Assembly (NCBI RefSeq): GCF_024220585.1 | Contig: NZ_JAMXKF010000009.1 | Coordinates: 211,213-275,212, forward strand | Source of the DNA: Dyadobacter diqingensis | Lineage (GTDB): Bacteria > Bacteroidota > Bacteroidia > Cytophagales > Spirosomataceae | DNA length: 64,000 nt | Reading direction: 5' to 3' | Shown here: positions 1 through 8,368 of the stretch, piece by piece | Position numbering within the stretch: the first letter of the stretch is position 1 | Layout: every line of letters starts with the position of its first letter | Translations under genes and position numbers: made by a program | The notes under the pieces: model-generated | What the model was told of the DNA's origin: nothing | The model's input: the letters and a program-made list of their open reading frames with translations, nothing else | Databases searched by the model: none

Positions 1-758
1 AAAGCAGCGATTTCAAAGAAAAACTGGAATCCGCCCGGAACACCCAGACGCAGAATTTTTTTGATCAGCTCATTGCCAGAATCCTTTAAGTTTTGGAAAT
101 CAAAGTAAGGTTTGAAAAATTCAGAGCGTTTGATATAAATCCATATCGCAATGGCCATGAAAATCCGGGCGAACAATGTGGCCACAGCCGCACCGTTGAG
201 TCCGAACCAATTAATGAAAACGTAGTTAAGGATCAGGTTGATGATCAGTGCCGAAACGGTGATGTACATCGCCACTTTCGGATTGGCCAGACCGTCGCAA
301 AGCTGTCTCTGCGCTATAAACAAGAACAATGGAATATTGGAGATAACCAGAATAATCATGAACGGCCTGGCCAGCGCTGTAACCTGTGCTGTTTGCTGAA
401 AAATATCGAATTGCCAGGCAACGAGTAAACTAATTGCGCCCAAAATCAGCCCTAAAAGCAACGAAGCTTTAATTCCGGCTTTAAAAAGTTTATTGATCTC
501 GGCTTTGTCATCACGCCCGTTCGACTGCGCCACAAGAGCCGAAACAATGGAAAGTGATCCAATACCAATCGAGCAGATCATATGGGTGATCGAGTTGGCC
601 AGGCCAGCAGCACCGAGAGGAACAGCCCCAAGCATACGTCCGACCATGATATTGTCGGTCATACCCATAAGCACGACGCCCAGCTGGGCAACGACGATGG
701 GAATACTTAACCGGATGGTGTCTTTTAAATCCTGCTGATATAGTTTGAGGGGAAACAT
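1..758 (-). CDS. MATE family efflux transporter (3' end outside window)
   Basis: Reading the minus strand from an ATG at 758 gives MFPLKLYQQDLKDTIRLSIP, and the frame stays open for about 252 codons to the window edge, so only the N-terminal half of a roughly 450-residue protein is visible. The early motif VVAQLGVVLMGMTDNIMVGR and the alternating hydrophobic helices fit the MATE/NorM family, which exports drugs or cationic compounds across the inner membrane using a Na+ or H+ gradient. The frame has no stop in the window, so it is easy to miss in a simple ORF scan. Substrate cannot be told. The plus-strand ORFs at 93-428 and 493-738 are shadows. The 247 bp before the next gene hold no clear feature beyond AT-rich DNA. 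Confidence 0.9.
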   Translation of the reverse strand, partial: MFPLKLYQQDLKDTIRLSIPIVVAQLGVVLMGMTDNIMVGRMLGAVPLGAAGLANSITHMICSIGIGSLSIVSALVAQSNGRDDKAEINKLFKAGIKASLLLGLILGAISLLVAWQFDIFQQTAQVTALARPFMIILVISNIPLFLFIAQRQLCDGLANPKVAMYITVSALIINLILNYVFINWFGLNGAAVATLFARIFMAIAIWIYIKRSEFFKPYFDFQNLKDSGNELIKKILRLGVPGGFQFFFEIAA

Positions 759-1005
759 TATAAATTATTTAAGCAAATTACCGGTTCCGTAATCGAAAAT
801 CTACCCGAAAGTAATATTTAATTACCTGCCTGTTACTTTTAGATTTGTGTATGTTTTGCCTTAGTTATGTAACTCAAAAATAAAAAGAGTGCATCTAATG
901 AAATTTTTAATTACAAAATGTATATTTCGTAATCTATTGTTAAATTATTTAATCGTTTGAAATTCTGAATGTTACTTTTTAATTTACGTGACGTTCTTTT
1001 AATGT

Positions 1006-2046
1006 ATGAAAGTTTTTAGGATAAAGACGCGGCGGTTTATTTTAACAAAAATGACAGCAGCAGACGGTGATAAATATTTCAGACTGAGTAATAATGCAAG
1101 GGTAATGAAATTTGTGACCGGTTTCGCGTTGAGCCGTCATGAATCCGACGAAATGTTAAAGCTGATCCTGAAAGAGAACGAAACGGACACTTATTTTGGG
1201 AGATATTTAGTGGAAGACCGGAAAACGGGCGCATTGGTTGGAGCGGCTAAACTTGAAGCTTATGGCGAGGAGGTAGAAATAGGTTACCGCATCATGGAAG
1301 AGTATTGGGGACAGGGCGTTGCCACTGAAATTGCAAAATACCTGATCGGGTTTTCTGTTCGCAAATTTGGTGCACCGGCAGTCGTTGCTTTTGTGAATGT
1401 GGAAAATATGGCCTCAATCCGGGTTCTTGAAAAAGCCGGAATGAGCAATATGGAGAGGATTGAAGATATTGATGAAGTAAAATATAAATTCATTTATTCA
1501 CCTAAAACTAATCCAGTCATGAAAAAAGTGCTCTACACAATCCTTGGTTTGCTCGCCGTTTTTATCATCGCAGCCATCTTAATGCCCAAAAATTATGCTG
1601 TCGAACGCGAAATATTGATCAACAAACCAAAACCTGAGGTTTTTGCCTATCTCAAATCCTTAAAGAACCAGGATAACTGGAGTGTTTGGATGGCTAAAGA
1701 CCCTAATGTCAAAAAGACTTTTAAAGGTACCGACGGCACCGTTGGTTATACATCCAGATGGGAAGGGAATGAGGAAGTGGGTACGGGAGAGCAGGAAATC
1801 AAGAAAATTACCGAGGGCGAACGGATTGATACGGAACTACGATTTATCAAACCTTTTGAATCCACGAATGATGCTTATATGATCACGGAAGTCGTTGGCC
1901 CTGAACAGACGAGGGTCAAGTGGGGATTTTCGGGAAAGATGCCAATTCCTATGAATGTGTTCCTGCCGTTTATGGGCATGGAAGATTCTGTCGGAAAGGA
2001 TTTCTCTGACGGGCTCAAAAATTTAAAGAAAATTCTTGAAAATTAG
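1006..2046 (+). CDS. GNAT acetyltransferase fused to membrane-anchored SRPBCC protein
   Basis: The 346-residue frame contains two parts. Residues 1-165 are a RimJ/RimL-type GNAT N-acetyltransferase (acetyl-CoA site region EEYWGQGVATE, then the ENMASIRVLEKAGM signature). Residues 172-346 begin MKKVLYTILGLLAVFIIAAI, a transmembrane anchor, followed by an SRPBCC/polyketide-cyclase-like domain (VEREILINKPKPEVFAYLKS, ending in DGLKNLKKIL). The second part has the layout of a free-standing Bacteroidota SRPBCC protein and its own ATG at 1519, so this may be a true fusion or two genes whose separating stop was lost. As a fusion, the GNAT domain would be cytoplasmic and attached through a mid-protein helix. 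Substrates are unknown. Confidence 0.85.
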   Translation: MKVFRIKTRRFILTKMTAADGDKYFRLSNNARVMKFVTGFALSRHESDEMLKLILKENETDTYFGRYLVEDRKTGALVGAAKLEAYGEEVEIGYRIMEEYWGQGVATEIAKYLIGFSVRKFGAPAVVAFVNVENMASIRVLEKAGMSNMERIEDIDEVKYKFIYSPKTNPVMKKVLYTILGLLAVFIIAAILMPKNYAVEREILINKPKPEVFAYLKSLKNQDNWSVWMAKDPNVKKTFKGTDGTVGYTSRWEGNEEVGTGEQEIKKITEGERIDTELRFIKPFESTNDAYMITEVVGPEQTRVKWGFSGKMPIPMNVFLPFMGMEDSVGKDFSDGLKNLKKILEN

Positions 2047-2102
2047 TATCTGATTGTTTTGCCGGGATTCGTCTGTTTCCTGATTAGAATTTTAACCGAC
2101 CG

Positions 2103-2720
2103 ATGAGTACAAAAGATTCTCGAATTGACACCTACATCGTAAAATCAGCCGATTTTGCTATACCTATATTGGATTATCTAAGAGAAATCGTTCATGGATC
2201 CTGTCCGGATGTACATGAAACCATGAAGTGGAGCATGCCTTTTTTTGAGTACAAAAATTATAATTTGTGCAACATGGCGTCCTTCAAACAACATTGTGCA
2301 TTTGGTTTCTGGCTGGGCTCTCTTTTGACAGATCCGGATCATGTACTGGCAAGCGGTACCGAGAAGAATTCTATGGGGCAGCTCGGCAGGATAACAAAAA
2401 TTGAGGATCTTCCTTCGGAGGAAAAACTTGTGGGTTTTATTCACGAAGCGATGGCCCTGATTGATAAGGGTATTAAACCTGTAAAAGAATCCGCGTCAAA
2501 GGAACCGAAGGAATTGGTCGTTCCGGAATATTTTACAGAAGCGATTAATACCAATCCGCTTGCGTCGGAGACCTTTGGGCGTTTCAGTTATTCGCAGAAA
2601 AAGGAATATGTGGAATGGATTACGGAAGCAAAAAGCGAGACGACCCGGAATAAAAGAATGGAGCAGGCGATCGAATGGATGGAAGAGGGGAAACAGCGTA
2701 ACTGGAAGTACCAGAAATGA
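2103..2720 (+). CDS. DUF1801 / YdeI (OmpD-associated-like) family protein
   Basis: The 205-residue protein has an N-terminal DUF1801-like region (residues about 8-120, with ILDYLREIVHGSCPDVHETMKWSMPFF) and a C-terminal YdeI/OmdA-type helical region (from about 140, with FGRFSYSQKKEYVEWITEAK and the basic NKRMEQAIEWMEEGKQRNWKYQ tail). Such proteins are widespread, cytosolic and poorly characterised; YdeI has been linked to peptide resistance, but that does not prove a function here. It lies 56 bp after the GNAT-SRPBCC gene on the same strand and is followed at once by a strong terminator, so the two probably form one unit. Confidence 0.8.
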   Translation: MSTKDSRIDTYIVKSADFAIPILDYLREIVHGSCPDVHETMKWSMPFFEYKNYNLCNMASFKQHCAFGFWLGSLLTDPDHVLASGTEKNSMGQLGRITKIEDLPSEEKLVGFIHEAMALIDKGIKPVKESASKEPKELVVPEYFTEAINTNPLASETFGRFSYSQKKEYVEWITEAKSETTRNKRMEQAIEWMEEGKQRNWKYQK

Positions 2721-2729
2721 TTTTTTTGA

Positions 2730-2767
2730 TAGCCGTTCACACTGATCAGGTTGTGAACGGCTATTTT
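2730..2767 (+). terminator. Rho-independent terminator after the YdeI-like gene
   Basis: Perfect 11-bp arms TAGCCGTTCAC (2730-2740) and GTGAACGGCTA (2753-2763) enclose a 12-nt loop, followed by TTTTATA. The T-tract is on the plus-strand side, so it serves the plus-strand genes and separates them from the convergent heme operon. Confidence 0.85.
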
Positions 2768-2782
2768 ATACTGGCTCAGGTA

Positions 2783-3403
2783 TCAGAACTTACCGTTTTG
2801 ATCTGCCAGAACATATCTGAATGTATAGTATTTTGACTCTTCGGTTGGGACCTCTTCGGGGGCGCCTTTGTAATAACTGATAAATTCAATTTTGGCAAAT
2901 TTGCCTTCTGCCGTTTTGACCACGATGGTCCGTCCGACAATCGGAAGAATGGCATGAACAGTCATATCGTATTTGTACCAGGAGTTCCCGCTGCCGCCTG
3001 CAATGGCGTTACCCGAGGCGCCGTCGGTTTTGTAACCATCTTTTGGCACTTCGGAAAGCGAATCAAATGGTTTTTCAAGAACAACTGCACCACCTTGTCC
3101 TGGTCCGCTCGTGCCGCCATTTACCAGAATTGTAGTCCCGCTGAATGCCAGGTCCCATTTATTGGTTTTCGCATCATCCATAGATACCTCCGAGCCGGTT
3201 GTGAGGCTGAAATAATTATAGGTATTGGGTTTGGTCACCGCACTGAAATCTTTGATGACACGGATCTCCGCTTTGCTTGTTGAGGCTGCGATGATTTCTG
3301 CTGTTTGATGATAACCTGAAAGTGCCTCTGCATGTGCCGGATTGAATAAGGTGGAAACAGAGAGAATGAGTGAAGTAAGCATTTTATATCGTTTTAAATC
3401 CAA
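2783..3403 (-). CDS. HmuY family heme-binding protein (second copy)
   Basis: The 206-residue protein carries a signal peptide (hydrophobic core LTSLILSVSTLF, cleavage near AHA/EA) with no lipobox cysteine. The body shows the HmuY pattern: NTYNYFSLTTGSEV followed by WDLAFSGTTILVNGG, and a C-terminal KFAKIEFISYYKGAP...YYTFRYV strand pair. HmuY proteins bind heme in the periplasm or at the cell surface and pass it to a TonB receptor. It is the last gene of the minus-strand run TonB receptor, HmuY lipoprotein, HmuY, starting 61 bp after the lipoprotein stop. An internal Met at 3382 is an alternative start that keeps the signal peptide. The binding residues are not identifiable by eye. Confidence 0.85.
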   Translation of the reverse strand: MDLKRYKMLTSLILSVSTLFNPAHAEALSGYHQTAEIIAASTSKAEIRVIKDFSAVTKPNTYNYFSLTTGSEVSMDDAKTNKWDLAFSGTTILVNGGTSGPGQGGAVVLEKPFDSLSEVPKDGYKTDGASGNAIAGGSGNSWYKYDMTVHAILPIVGRTIVVKTAEGKFAKIEFISYYKGAPEEVPTEESKYYTFRYVLADQNGKF

Positions 3404-3463
3404 AAATCAGAGAGAAAGGCATGAAGCCTTATCTCTCTGATGGGTCGGAATAGTTGAAAATGA

Positions 3464-4846
3464 TCAGGCTCCTTTTTTTACCAGTTTGTATTCAAGTTTC
3501 GGTTTACCTCTTTCACCGCCGTCACTTGCGTGGAAGTTGATAAATCTAAGTTTGTATACATTGCCGGCAGCGTCTTTGATTACATAAAAGCGATCCGTTT
3601 TTACACCTACCGTGCCGCCGGAGGTTACTCTCCATTTCGATCCGATTACGTCGCGGTCCGCTACGAAAGTGGTTGTGCTCACGTTACTTTCTGCATAAGC
3701 GTCGTATGTTGCAGTCGATGTGAGTACTTCGGCTGCCGTTACACCTGCGCGGTGGTTGATAAACACAAGGTCAGAGAATGCATACGGAGTAGGACCTGTG
3801 AAATATAGACTATAACCCCAAACGATATCCCAACGTGCTTTTGCCGGCTCAACACTTACAGCAGTACCTTTTTCGAGTGAAGCAAACTGGAAGTTGTAGG
3901 TAGCGTCTTTGGTCACATCCAGTGTTTTGAAAGTTGTCTCATTCAGTTTGGCATACTGAAGCGTGTAACCGGTGCCTTTACGCAAAATACGTACTTTGTA
4001 AATTTTGTCAGCCGCAAGAACAGAACCTGATCCGCCAGCGCGGTTGATTACATACACCTTGTTGTCTGCATCGGTGGCCGAAATTTCTTTAATAACCGTT
4101 TTGGTAAGATCGCCGGTTACGTCGTCGTATAAGGCAAAGGTTCCTGTACCCTGGCCAACTGCCAATGTGGTAAGATCGATATCTTTATCCGAAACCGCGT
4201 TGATATCAGACTTATTGATCTGAACTGCCGAAGCACCGTTCGTATTGTTAATAATCACACGGAAATCAGCTCCGCTGTTGAAGCCAAGGTCCCAGCTGTC
4301 ACGTAAAACCGGTGTTTGTGTATTACCGCTCAAATCCAGATAAACTGAGTTTCCTGCTGCTGAGCCAGCCTCACCCGCTGCAATCCCGTTAAGTTGAATA
4401 GCCGTTCCTTCGGAAATGATGGCTTTGAAACTTAATTTCAGCTCTGTGTTGGTACCAATCAGGACAGGAGAAGCCACAGAAGCTATTTTAAACTGAATGG
4501 TTTCATCCCCGTTTAAAAGTACGCCTGTCTTTTTTACGACCTTGAAAGTAGCGCTGGTTTGTCCCGCCGGAACAGTCAAAGCCAGTGTGTTATTGGTTGC
4601 AGCCGGTTCGGTTGTAAATTGGGTGCCGTACGTTAATAGCGTAGGCGTAAGTGCAACGGAAATAGAGACAGCCGATTCTGCCGCTCTGCTCAAATTGATT
4701 TTTACGTCCACACTTTCTCCTTCAAAACCTTTTGCAGTGGATTCAAACGAAGCAAGGTTGTCCGGTAGTGGCGGATCATCATCGCTGCAGGCGTTGAATA
4801 TCCCCAGAAATGCAATGACTAGTAGAGGTTTGATTAATTTGTTCAT
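3464..4846 (-). CDS. HmuY-type heme-binding lipoprotein with N-terminal Calx-beta-like domain
   Basis: The 460-residue protein starts with a lipoprotein signal (LLVIAFLGIFNAC, Cys20), followed by an Asp/Pro linker. Residues about 30-145 form a Calx-beta-like or Ig-like segment (VDVKINLSRAAESAVSISVAL and TLALTVPAGQTSATFKV). Residues about 150-460 contain HmuY-like sequence: WDLGFNSGADFRVIINN, and later RWDIVWGYSLYFTG with NVYKLRFINFHAS near the end. It is about twice the usual HmuY length and appears to hold two HmuY-like halves. It lies 33 bp after the TonB receptor and is probably surface-exposed, delivering heme to it. Confidence 0.87.
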   Translation of the reverse strand: MNKLIKPLLVIAFLGIFNACSDDDPPLPDNLASFESTAKGFEGESVDVKINLSRAAESAVSISVALTPTLLTYGTQFTTEPAATNNTLALTVPAGQTSATFKVVKKTGVLLNGDETIQFKIASVASPVLIGTNTELKLSFKAIISEGTAIQLNGIAAGEAGSAAGNSVYLDLSGNTQTPVLRDSWDLGFNSGADFRVIINNTNGASAVQINKSDINAVSDKDIDLTTLAVGQGTGTFALYDDVTGDLTKTVIKEISATDADNKVYVINRAGGSGSVLAADKIYKVRILRKGTGYTLQYAKLNETTFKTLDVTKDATYNFQFASLEKGTAVSVEPAKARWDIVWGYSLYFTGPTPYAFSDLVFINHRAGVTAAEVLTSTATYDAYAESNVSTTTFVADRDVIGSKWRVTSGGTVGVKTDRFYVIKDAAGNVYKLRFINFHASDGGERGKPKLEYKLVKKGA

Positions 4847-4879
4847 AATTGTTTGATTGATTTAAAACGGGTAATGAGA

Positions 4880-7144
4880 TTAGTTTTTAGACCATTGGAT
4901 GTTTAAACCCAGGAAGTAGGAACGGCCGTTGAAGCCGGGACCGGAGGCATCGTGTCCTGTTCCGATGGTGGTGTTTTTAATGGCTGTAAGATCAAACAGG
5001 TTTTTTGCACCGCCGATCAGGCTTACATATTTGCCGATGGTTTTGGTAAGGGTTAAATCGGCCATACTGTACCCGCTTATTTTTCTCAGACTTGCCGTGA
5101 TTGGTGTTGTGTCAAGAATGGCGTAAGCAGGTTTTTTGCCGGAGTATTTATAGAAAAGGTTAAGGGTTGCTCCGATTTTTGGGAAGCTGTAAAGGAAGTT
5201 GGCATTGATTTCAGGAGACCAGACAAATTCAGGAAGGCTCTCATCCAGCTCTGCATCCTCGCTGAATTCATTGTAACTGCCAATGTAAGTTGCGCCTAAT
5301 GTGGCTGTAAGGTTTTTCCAATAGAATTTATTGTCAAGCGTTACACCCGTCGTTTTGAATAAACTGATGTTCAGATAAGTCGTCTGCGTTGGATTGTTGG
5401 GATCAAATCCGGTATCGATACGGTCATGAAAAACATTGTAAAAACCGCCTAGTGTTGACGTTATACGAAGTTTGGAATCTTCAATAGCCCGCCATGTCAG
5501 AAACGCATTGAAACTATTGGAGTATTCGGCTTTCAGGTTTACGTTGCCGTTGATCGAGTGTGAGGCATCGTGAAAATCAAAATACAATTCACGCAGGGCA
5601 GGTGAGCGGAACCCTCTTGCATAACCCATCCGCAGATCGAAGGATTTATTCAGTTCAATCTTGGCGTTCAACGATGGAATCACCGGAGGTGCGTCATACA
5701 CCGAGTTTTTGATAAAACGAACACCCGGACTCAGTTTGATCGCCGGTGTGATTTTTAGCTCTGACGAAACGAAAAATGCATATTCGTTAATCGTTGGTGA
5801 TCCCAGGATGCGTTGCCCGCTGCTATTGTTGTTGTTGATTTCTAAACCCGGAAGTAGCGATACATTGGGATTAACTTTATACAACGCTGTTCCTCTGAAA
5901 AATAAAGTCGTGAAAATGGATTTATCCTGACTGGCGGCATCCAGTGTCAACGTGCGTTTGCCTGTGTTAAAATCAATGTTGGTGCTCAGCGTTCTGCGGC
6001 TATAATCCGTGTAAGACAGTGCGCCGCTGAACCCCAGTTTTTCATTCGCCTGATAAGCACCCTGCGCCTGATGGAACCAGCGTTTGGTGATATAGTCTTT
6101 ATCACCTGCCGAATTCAGTAAGTTGATATTTCCCAGGAATTTGATCGTTTCATCTGTCCCGTTGAAGCGGTACCACAGATTCCACTTTTGTCTGGAATAT
6201 CCGAGACCTGCTGTGTAAAGCATCTGCTCTTTCGGCATCCAGGCTTTTTGCCGGCCACTGGAATCTCCCTGCCAGCCACCGAAATTGTTGCGGGTAATAC
6301 TTCCGGATAAGTGAAATCCTTGTTTTTGCCAGGTTATCCCAATGTTCTGGTTGTGCGTGCCTTTTTTGCTGAACGCATCATATTCATCACCAACGGTTTC
6401 TTCCTGGGTCCTCGCTGAAATTGAGAGGTTATCTTTTCCGTCACTCTTTTTTGTGATCAAATTGATTACACCTGCCAGTGCATCGGTACCGTAAATAACA
6501 GACATCGGGCCTTCTACGATCTCTATACGTTCTATTGTGTTGATATCAATTTGTCCCAGACTTTCCCGTGTGGCTCCACGGTCAACAAGGGGAATGCCGT
6601 CCAGTAAAATCTTCACGCTTTGGCCGGTCATACCCATAAGCTGGATATCGGTGGTGCCCAAAGTCGGGTCATTGGAAAAGCGTATGCCGAGTTCGGTGTT
6701 CAGGATTGTCTGAATGTTGGTTGCGCCTCTGAGTTTGATGCGTTCACTGTCAATCGTTCTGACCTGGAATACGGAATTACGCAGCGATTGTTTTCCAAAT
6801 TGTCCCGTGATTACGGCGTCTTCCAGTGCGATACCGGATTCGTTCAGTTGTATTTCATCTAAAATCGTCGGTGTATTTTCGGAGATATGTACGGGAATTT
6901 CTTTTTTTTCATTGCCGAGGATACTTACCATCAGTGTATAAGTTCCTGTCGGAGCTTTTATAGAGAACTTGCCATTGGCGTGTGTTGTAGTCCCGTATTT
7001 GGTATTTTTTAAGGTAACGTGTACTCCTTCAAAAGATTTGCGGTCTTGCGTCAGAATCGTTCCCCGGATCTCTCCAATCTGTGCAAAAACGTCTTGCACA
7101 CAGGATAAAATGAGCATACACAAGAGTGCAAAAAAGTATTTCAT
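4880..7144 (-). CDS. TonB-dependent outer-membrane receptor, probable heme/hemin uptake (HmuR-like)
   Basis: The 754-residue protein has a signal peptide (LLCMLILSCVQDVFA/Q), a CarboxypepD_reg-like domain (residues about 25-110, GEIRGTILTQDRKSFEGVHV), a plug domain (about 120-235, GQSVKILLDGIPLVDRG and IERIEIVEGPMSVIYGTDAL), and a long beta-barrel ending in an aromatic-rich strand (YFLGLNIQW). TonB receptors import scarce ligands using TonB-ExbBD energy. The two HmuY genes directly downstream make heme the likely ligand; no other ligand evidence is visible. It is the first gene of the operon, and its promoter lies at 7208-7238. Confidence 0.9.
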   Translation of the reverse strand: MKYFFALLCMLILSCVQDVFAQIGEIRGTILTQDRKSFEGVHVTLKNTKYGTTTHANGKFSIKAPTGTYTLMVSILGNEKKEIPVHISENTPTILDEIQLNESGIALEDAVITGQFGKQSLRNSVFQVRTIDSERIKLRGATNIQTILNTELGIRFSNDPTLGTTDIQLMGMTGQSVKILLDGIPLVDRGATRESLGQIDINTIERIEIVEGPMSVIYGTDALAGVINLITKKSDGKDNLSISARTQEETVGDEYDAFSKKGTHNQNIGITWQKQGFHLSGSITRNNFGGWQGDSSGRQKAWMPKEQMLYTAGLGYSRQKWNLWYRFNGTDETIKFLGNINLLNSAGDKDYITKRWFHQAQGAYQANEKLGFSGALSYTDYSRRTLSTNIDFNTGKRTLTLDAASQDKSIFTTLFFRGTALYKVNPNVSLLPGLEINNNNSSGQRILGSPTINEYAFFVSSELKITPAIKLSPGVRFIKNSVYDAPPVIPSLNAKIELNKSFDLRMGYARGFRSPALRELYFDFHDASHSINGNVNLKAEYSNSFNAFLTWRAIEDSKLRITSTLGGFYNVFHDRIDTGFDPNNPTQTTYLNISLFKTTGVTLDNKFYWKNLTATLGATYIGSYNEFSEDAELDESLPEFVWSPEINANFLYSFPKIGATLNLFYKYSGKKPAYAILDTTPITASLRKISGYSMADLTLTKTIGKYVSLIGGAKNLFDLTAIKNTTIGTGHDASGPGFNGRSYFLGLNIQWSKN

Positions 7145-7189
7145 CGGAAGGTTATATCTATTTAGACCAGTTATATTTTACAAATGAAA

Positions 7190-7207
7190 GACTAATTAGA
7201 CTAATTA
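7190..7207. promoter_or_regulatory. Tandem 9-mer, possible operator of the heme operon
   Basis: GACTAATTA occurs twice in direct succession (7190-7198 and 7199-7207), immediately downstream of the predicted -7 element on the minus strand and so about at the transcription start of the heme operon. A tandem site in this position suits a repressor. The identity of the regulator is unknown. Confidence 0.4.
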
Positions 7208-7238
7208 CAAAGTAATGTACCGATAAATAATTCTCAAA
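7208..7238 (-). promoter_or_regulatory. Bacteroidota-type promoter of the heme operon
   Basis: On the minus strand TTTG (7238-7235) is followed after 19 bp by TTACTTTG (7215-7208). This matches the -33 TTTG / -7 TAnnTTTG pattern of the Bacteroidota primary sigma factor with one mismatch. The start would fall near 7201, leaving a leader of about 57 nt before the receptor ATG. Confidence 0.55.
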
Positions 7239-7287
7239 TTTTTTATGAATTGAAATCTTGCCAGGGTTGTAAATGAAATTACTTGCT

Positions 7288-7334
7288 CCCGGGATTAAAA
7301 TCCCGGGCCACAAAATCGGCCGTGCCGATGGCAC
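7288..7334. repeat. Two REP-like palindromes
   Basis: CCCGGGAT (7288-7295) pairs with ATCCCGGG (7300-7307), and GTGCC-GAT-GGCAC lies at 7322-7334. The second has the same short-loop form as GTGCC-TAC-GGCAC in the large array at 56.7-57.7 kb, so it is probably a degenerate member of the same class of dispersed palindromes. Confidence 0.5.
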
Positions 7335-7357
7335 TTGGAGGTTTGGGAGAATATTTG

Positions 7358-7414
7358 GAAATAAAAAGAGATGTATTTGTCACTGATCCGGCCAGTTTAC
7401 AAATACATCTCTTT
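7358..7414 (-). terminator. Terminator of the YceI gene
   Basis: Perfect 16-bp arms lie at 7365-7380 (AAAGAGATGTATTTGT) and 7399-7414, with an 18-nt loop. On the minus strand the stem runs into TTTTTATTT, a proper U-tract, 19 bp after the YceI stop codon. Confidence 0.85.
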
Positions 7415-7432
7415 CTTTTTGTTGGCTGTTAT

Positions 7433-7960
7433 TTATTTGATAACGGCTTTGATCGTCAAGGTTACCACATCTTTCAATTTCCAGTTGCTTTCGCCTACTT
7501 TATAGTCGAGCCGGTTGATATCAAAAGTACTGGCCAGGGCATAACTGCCATCCGCATTTTTCTTTGCTTCAAAAGGCAAGGTTACCGTTTTGGAAACATC
7601 TTTGATCGTCAGCGTCCCGATGGCCTGGTAATTGGCATCTTTTTTCTCGATTTTCGAAGATTTAAAATGAATCTCAGGATATTTGGCGACGTCAAAATAC
7701 TTGTCACTTTTCATATCCTTGTCTCTGGCGTTGCTGTTTGTTTTAAAAGTAGCGGCAGCAACCGTCAGGTTAAATGCGGAAGCATTCAGGTTATTCGGAT
7801 CGAAGATGGCGCCGCCTTTGGGAGCGTCAAAAGTGCCGTTGCAAGTGCCCAAAACAAACTTTACACTGAAATTGGTAGCACCTGAGACTACTTTTGAAGT
7901 TTGTGCCTGCGCCGCATAAGTCAGCAACGCGAAGAAAAACAATAAGATTTTAACCTTCAT
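7433..7960 (-). CDS. YceI family secreted protein
   Basis: The 175-residue protein has a signal peptide (ILLFFFALLTYAAQA/Q) and the YceI lipocalin-like pattern: ATNFSVKFVLGTCNGTF, MKSDKYFDVAKYPEIHF, then LTIKDVSKTVTLPFEAK and a final FDINRLDYKVGESNWKLKDV. YceI proteins form an extended beta-barrel binding polyisoprenoids or fatty acyl chains in the periplasm; the ligand here is not known. It is the last gene of a minus-strand run with DUF1003 and a small conserved protein, 39 bp after the latter, and ends at a strong terminator. Confidence 0.9.
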   Translation of the reverse strand: MKVKILLFFFALLTYAAQAQTSKVVSGATNFSVKFVLGTCNGTFDAPKGGAIFDPNNLNASAFNLTVAAATFKTNSNARDKDMKSDKYFDVAKYPEIHFKSSKIEKKDANYQAIGTLTIKDVSKTVTLPFEAKKNADGSYALASTFDINRLDYKVGESNWKLKDVVTLTIKAVIK

Positions 7961-7999
7961 AATACGTTCGATTAGGTAGTTCTCGTGAAAACAAACGGC

Positions 8000-8350
8000 T
8001 TATTTTCCGGCGGTCAGCTCTTCCAGGATTGAATTTCCCTCAGACAAATCCCCGGAAGTCCACTGCCATTTTTCATGTAAACGAATTTTTCCGTTTGGTA
8101 ATATTTCAGGGGTAGATTTACAAATGCCTGTTGTGATTTCACCGCGATCGTTCACCTGATGATAACGCATATCCAGACAGCCCTTCTCGTCCACCAGCGC
8201 GATCAAATGTCCAAGCCTTATATTTTCTCCTACGTAATCGGAAGTCAGAAGGTTGCCTGTCTGCTTGTATTTAAATTGCATTTTAAGATCCACTTCCCCG
8301 TTTTCTGAATTAGAAAGGGGGATGAAAATCTTGCCGTCGTAATTAATCAT
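8000..8350 (-). CDS. Small conserved beta-rich protein of unknown function
   Basis: The 116-residue protein (start MINYDGKIFIPLSNSENGEV) belongs, as far as I can recognise it, to a Bacteroidota family often labelled N-acetylglutamate synthase in automatic annotation. I see no GNAT motif to justify that label. The sequence alternates short strands (FKYKQTGNLLTSDYVGENI, IRLGHLIALVDEKG, LHEKWQWTSGD) and looks like a small beta-barrel, with no signal peptide. It starts 18 bp after DUF1003 and ends 39 bp before YceI, so co-transcription is likely. Confidence 0.7.
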   Translation of the reverse strand: MINYDGKIFIPLSNSENGEVDLKMQFKYKQTGNLLTSDYVGENIRLGHLIALVDEKGCLDMRYHQVNDRGEITTGICKSTPEILPNGKIRLHEKWQWTSGDLSEGNSILEELTAGK

Positions 8351-8368
8351 TATGGTAATACTGAAAGG

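Noticed and set aside
7283..7885. 200-codon plus-strand ORF
   Set aside because: It is antisense to the YceI gene and its terminator; the YceI protein is clear.
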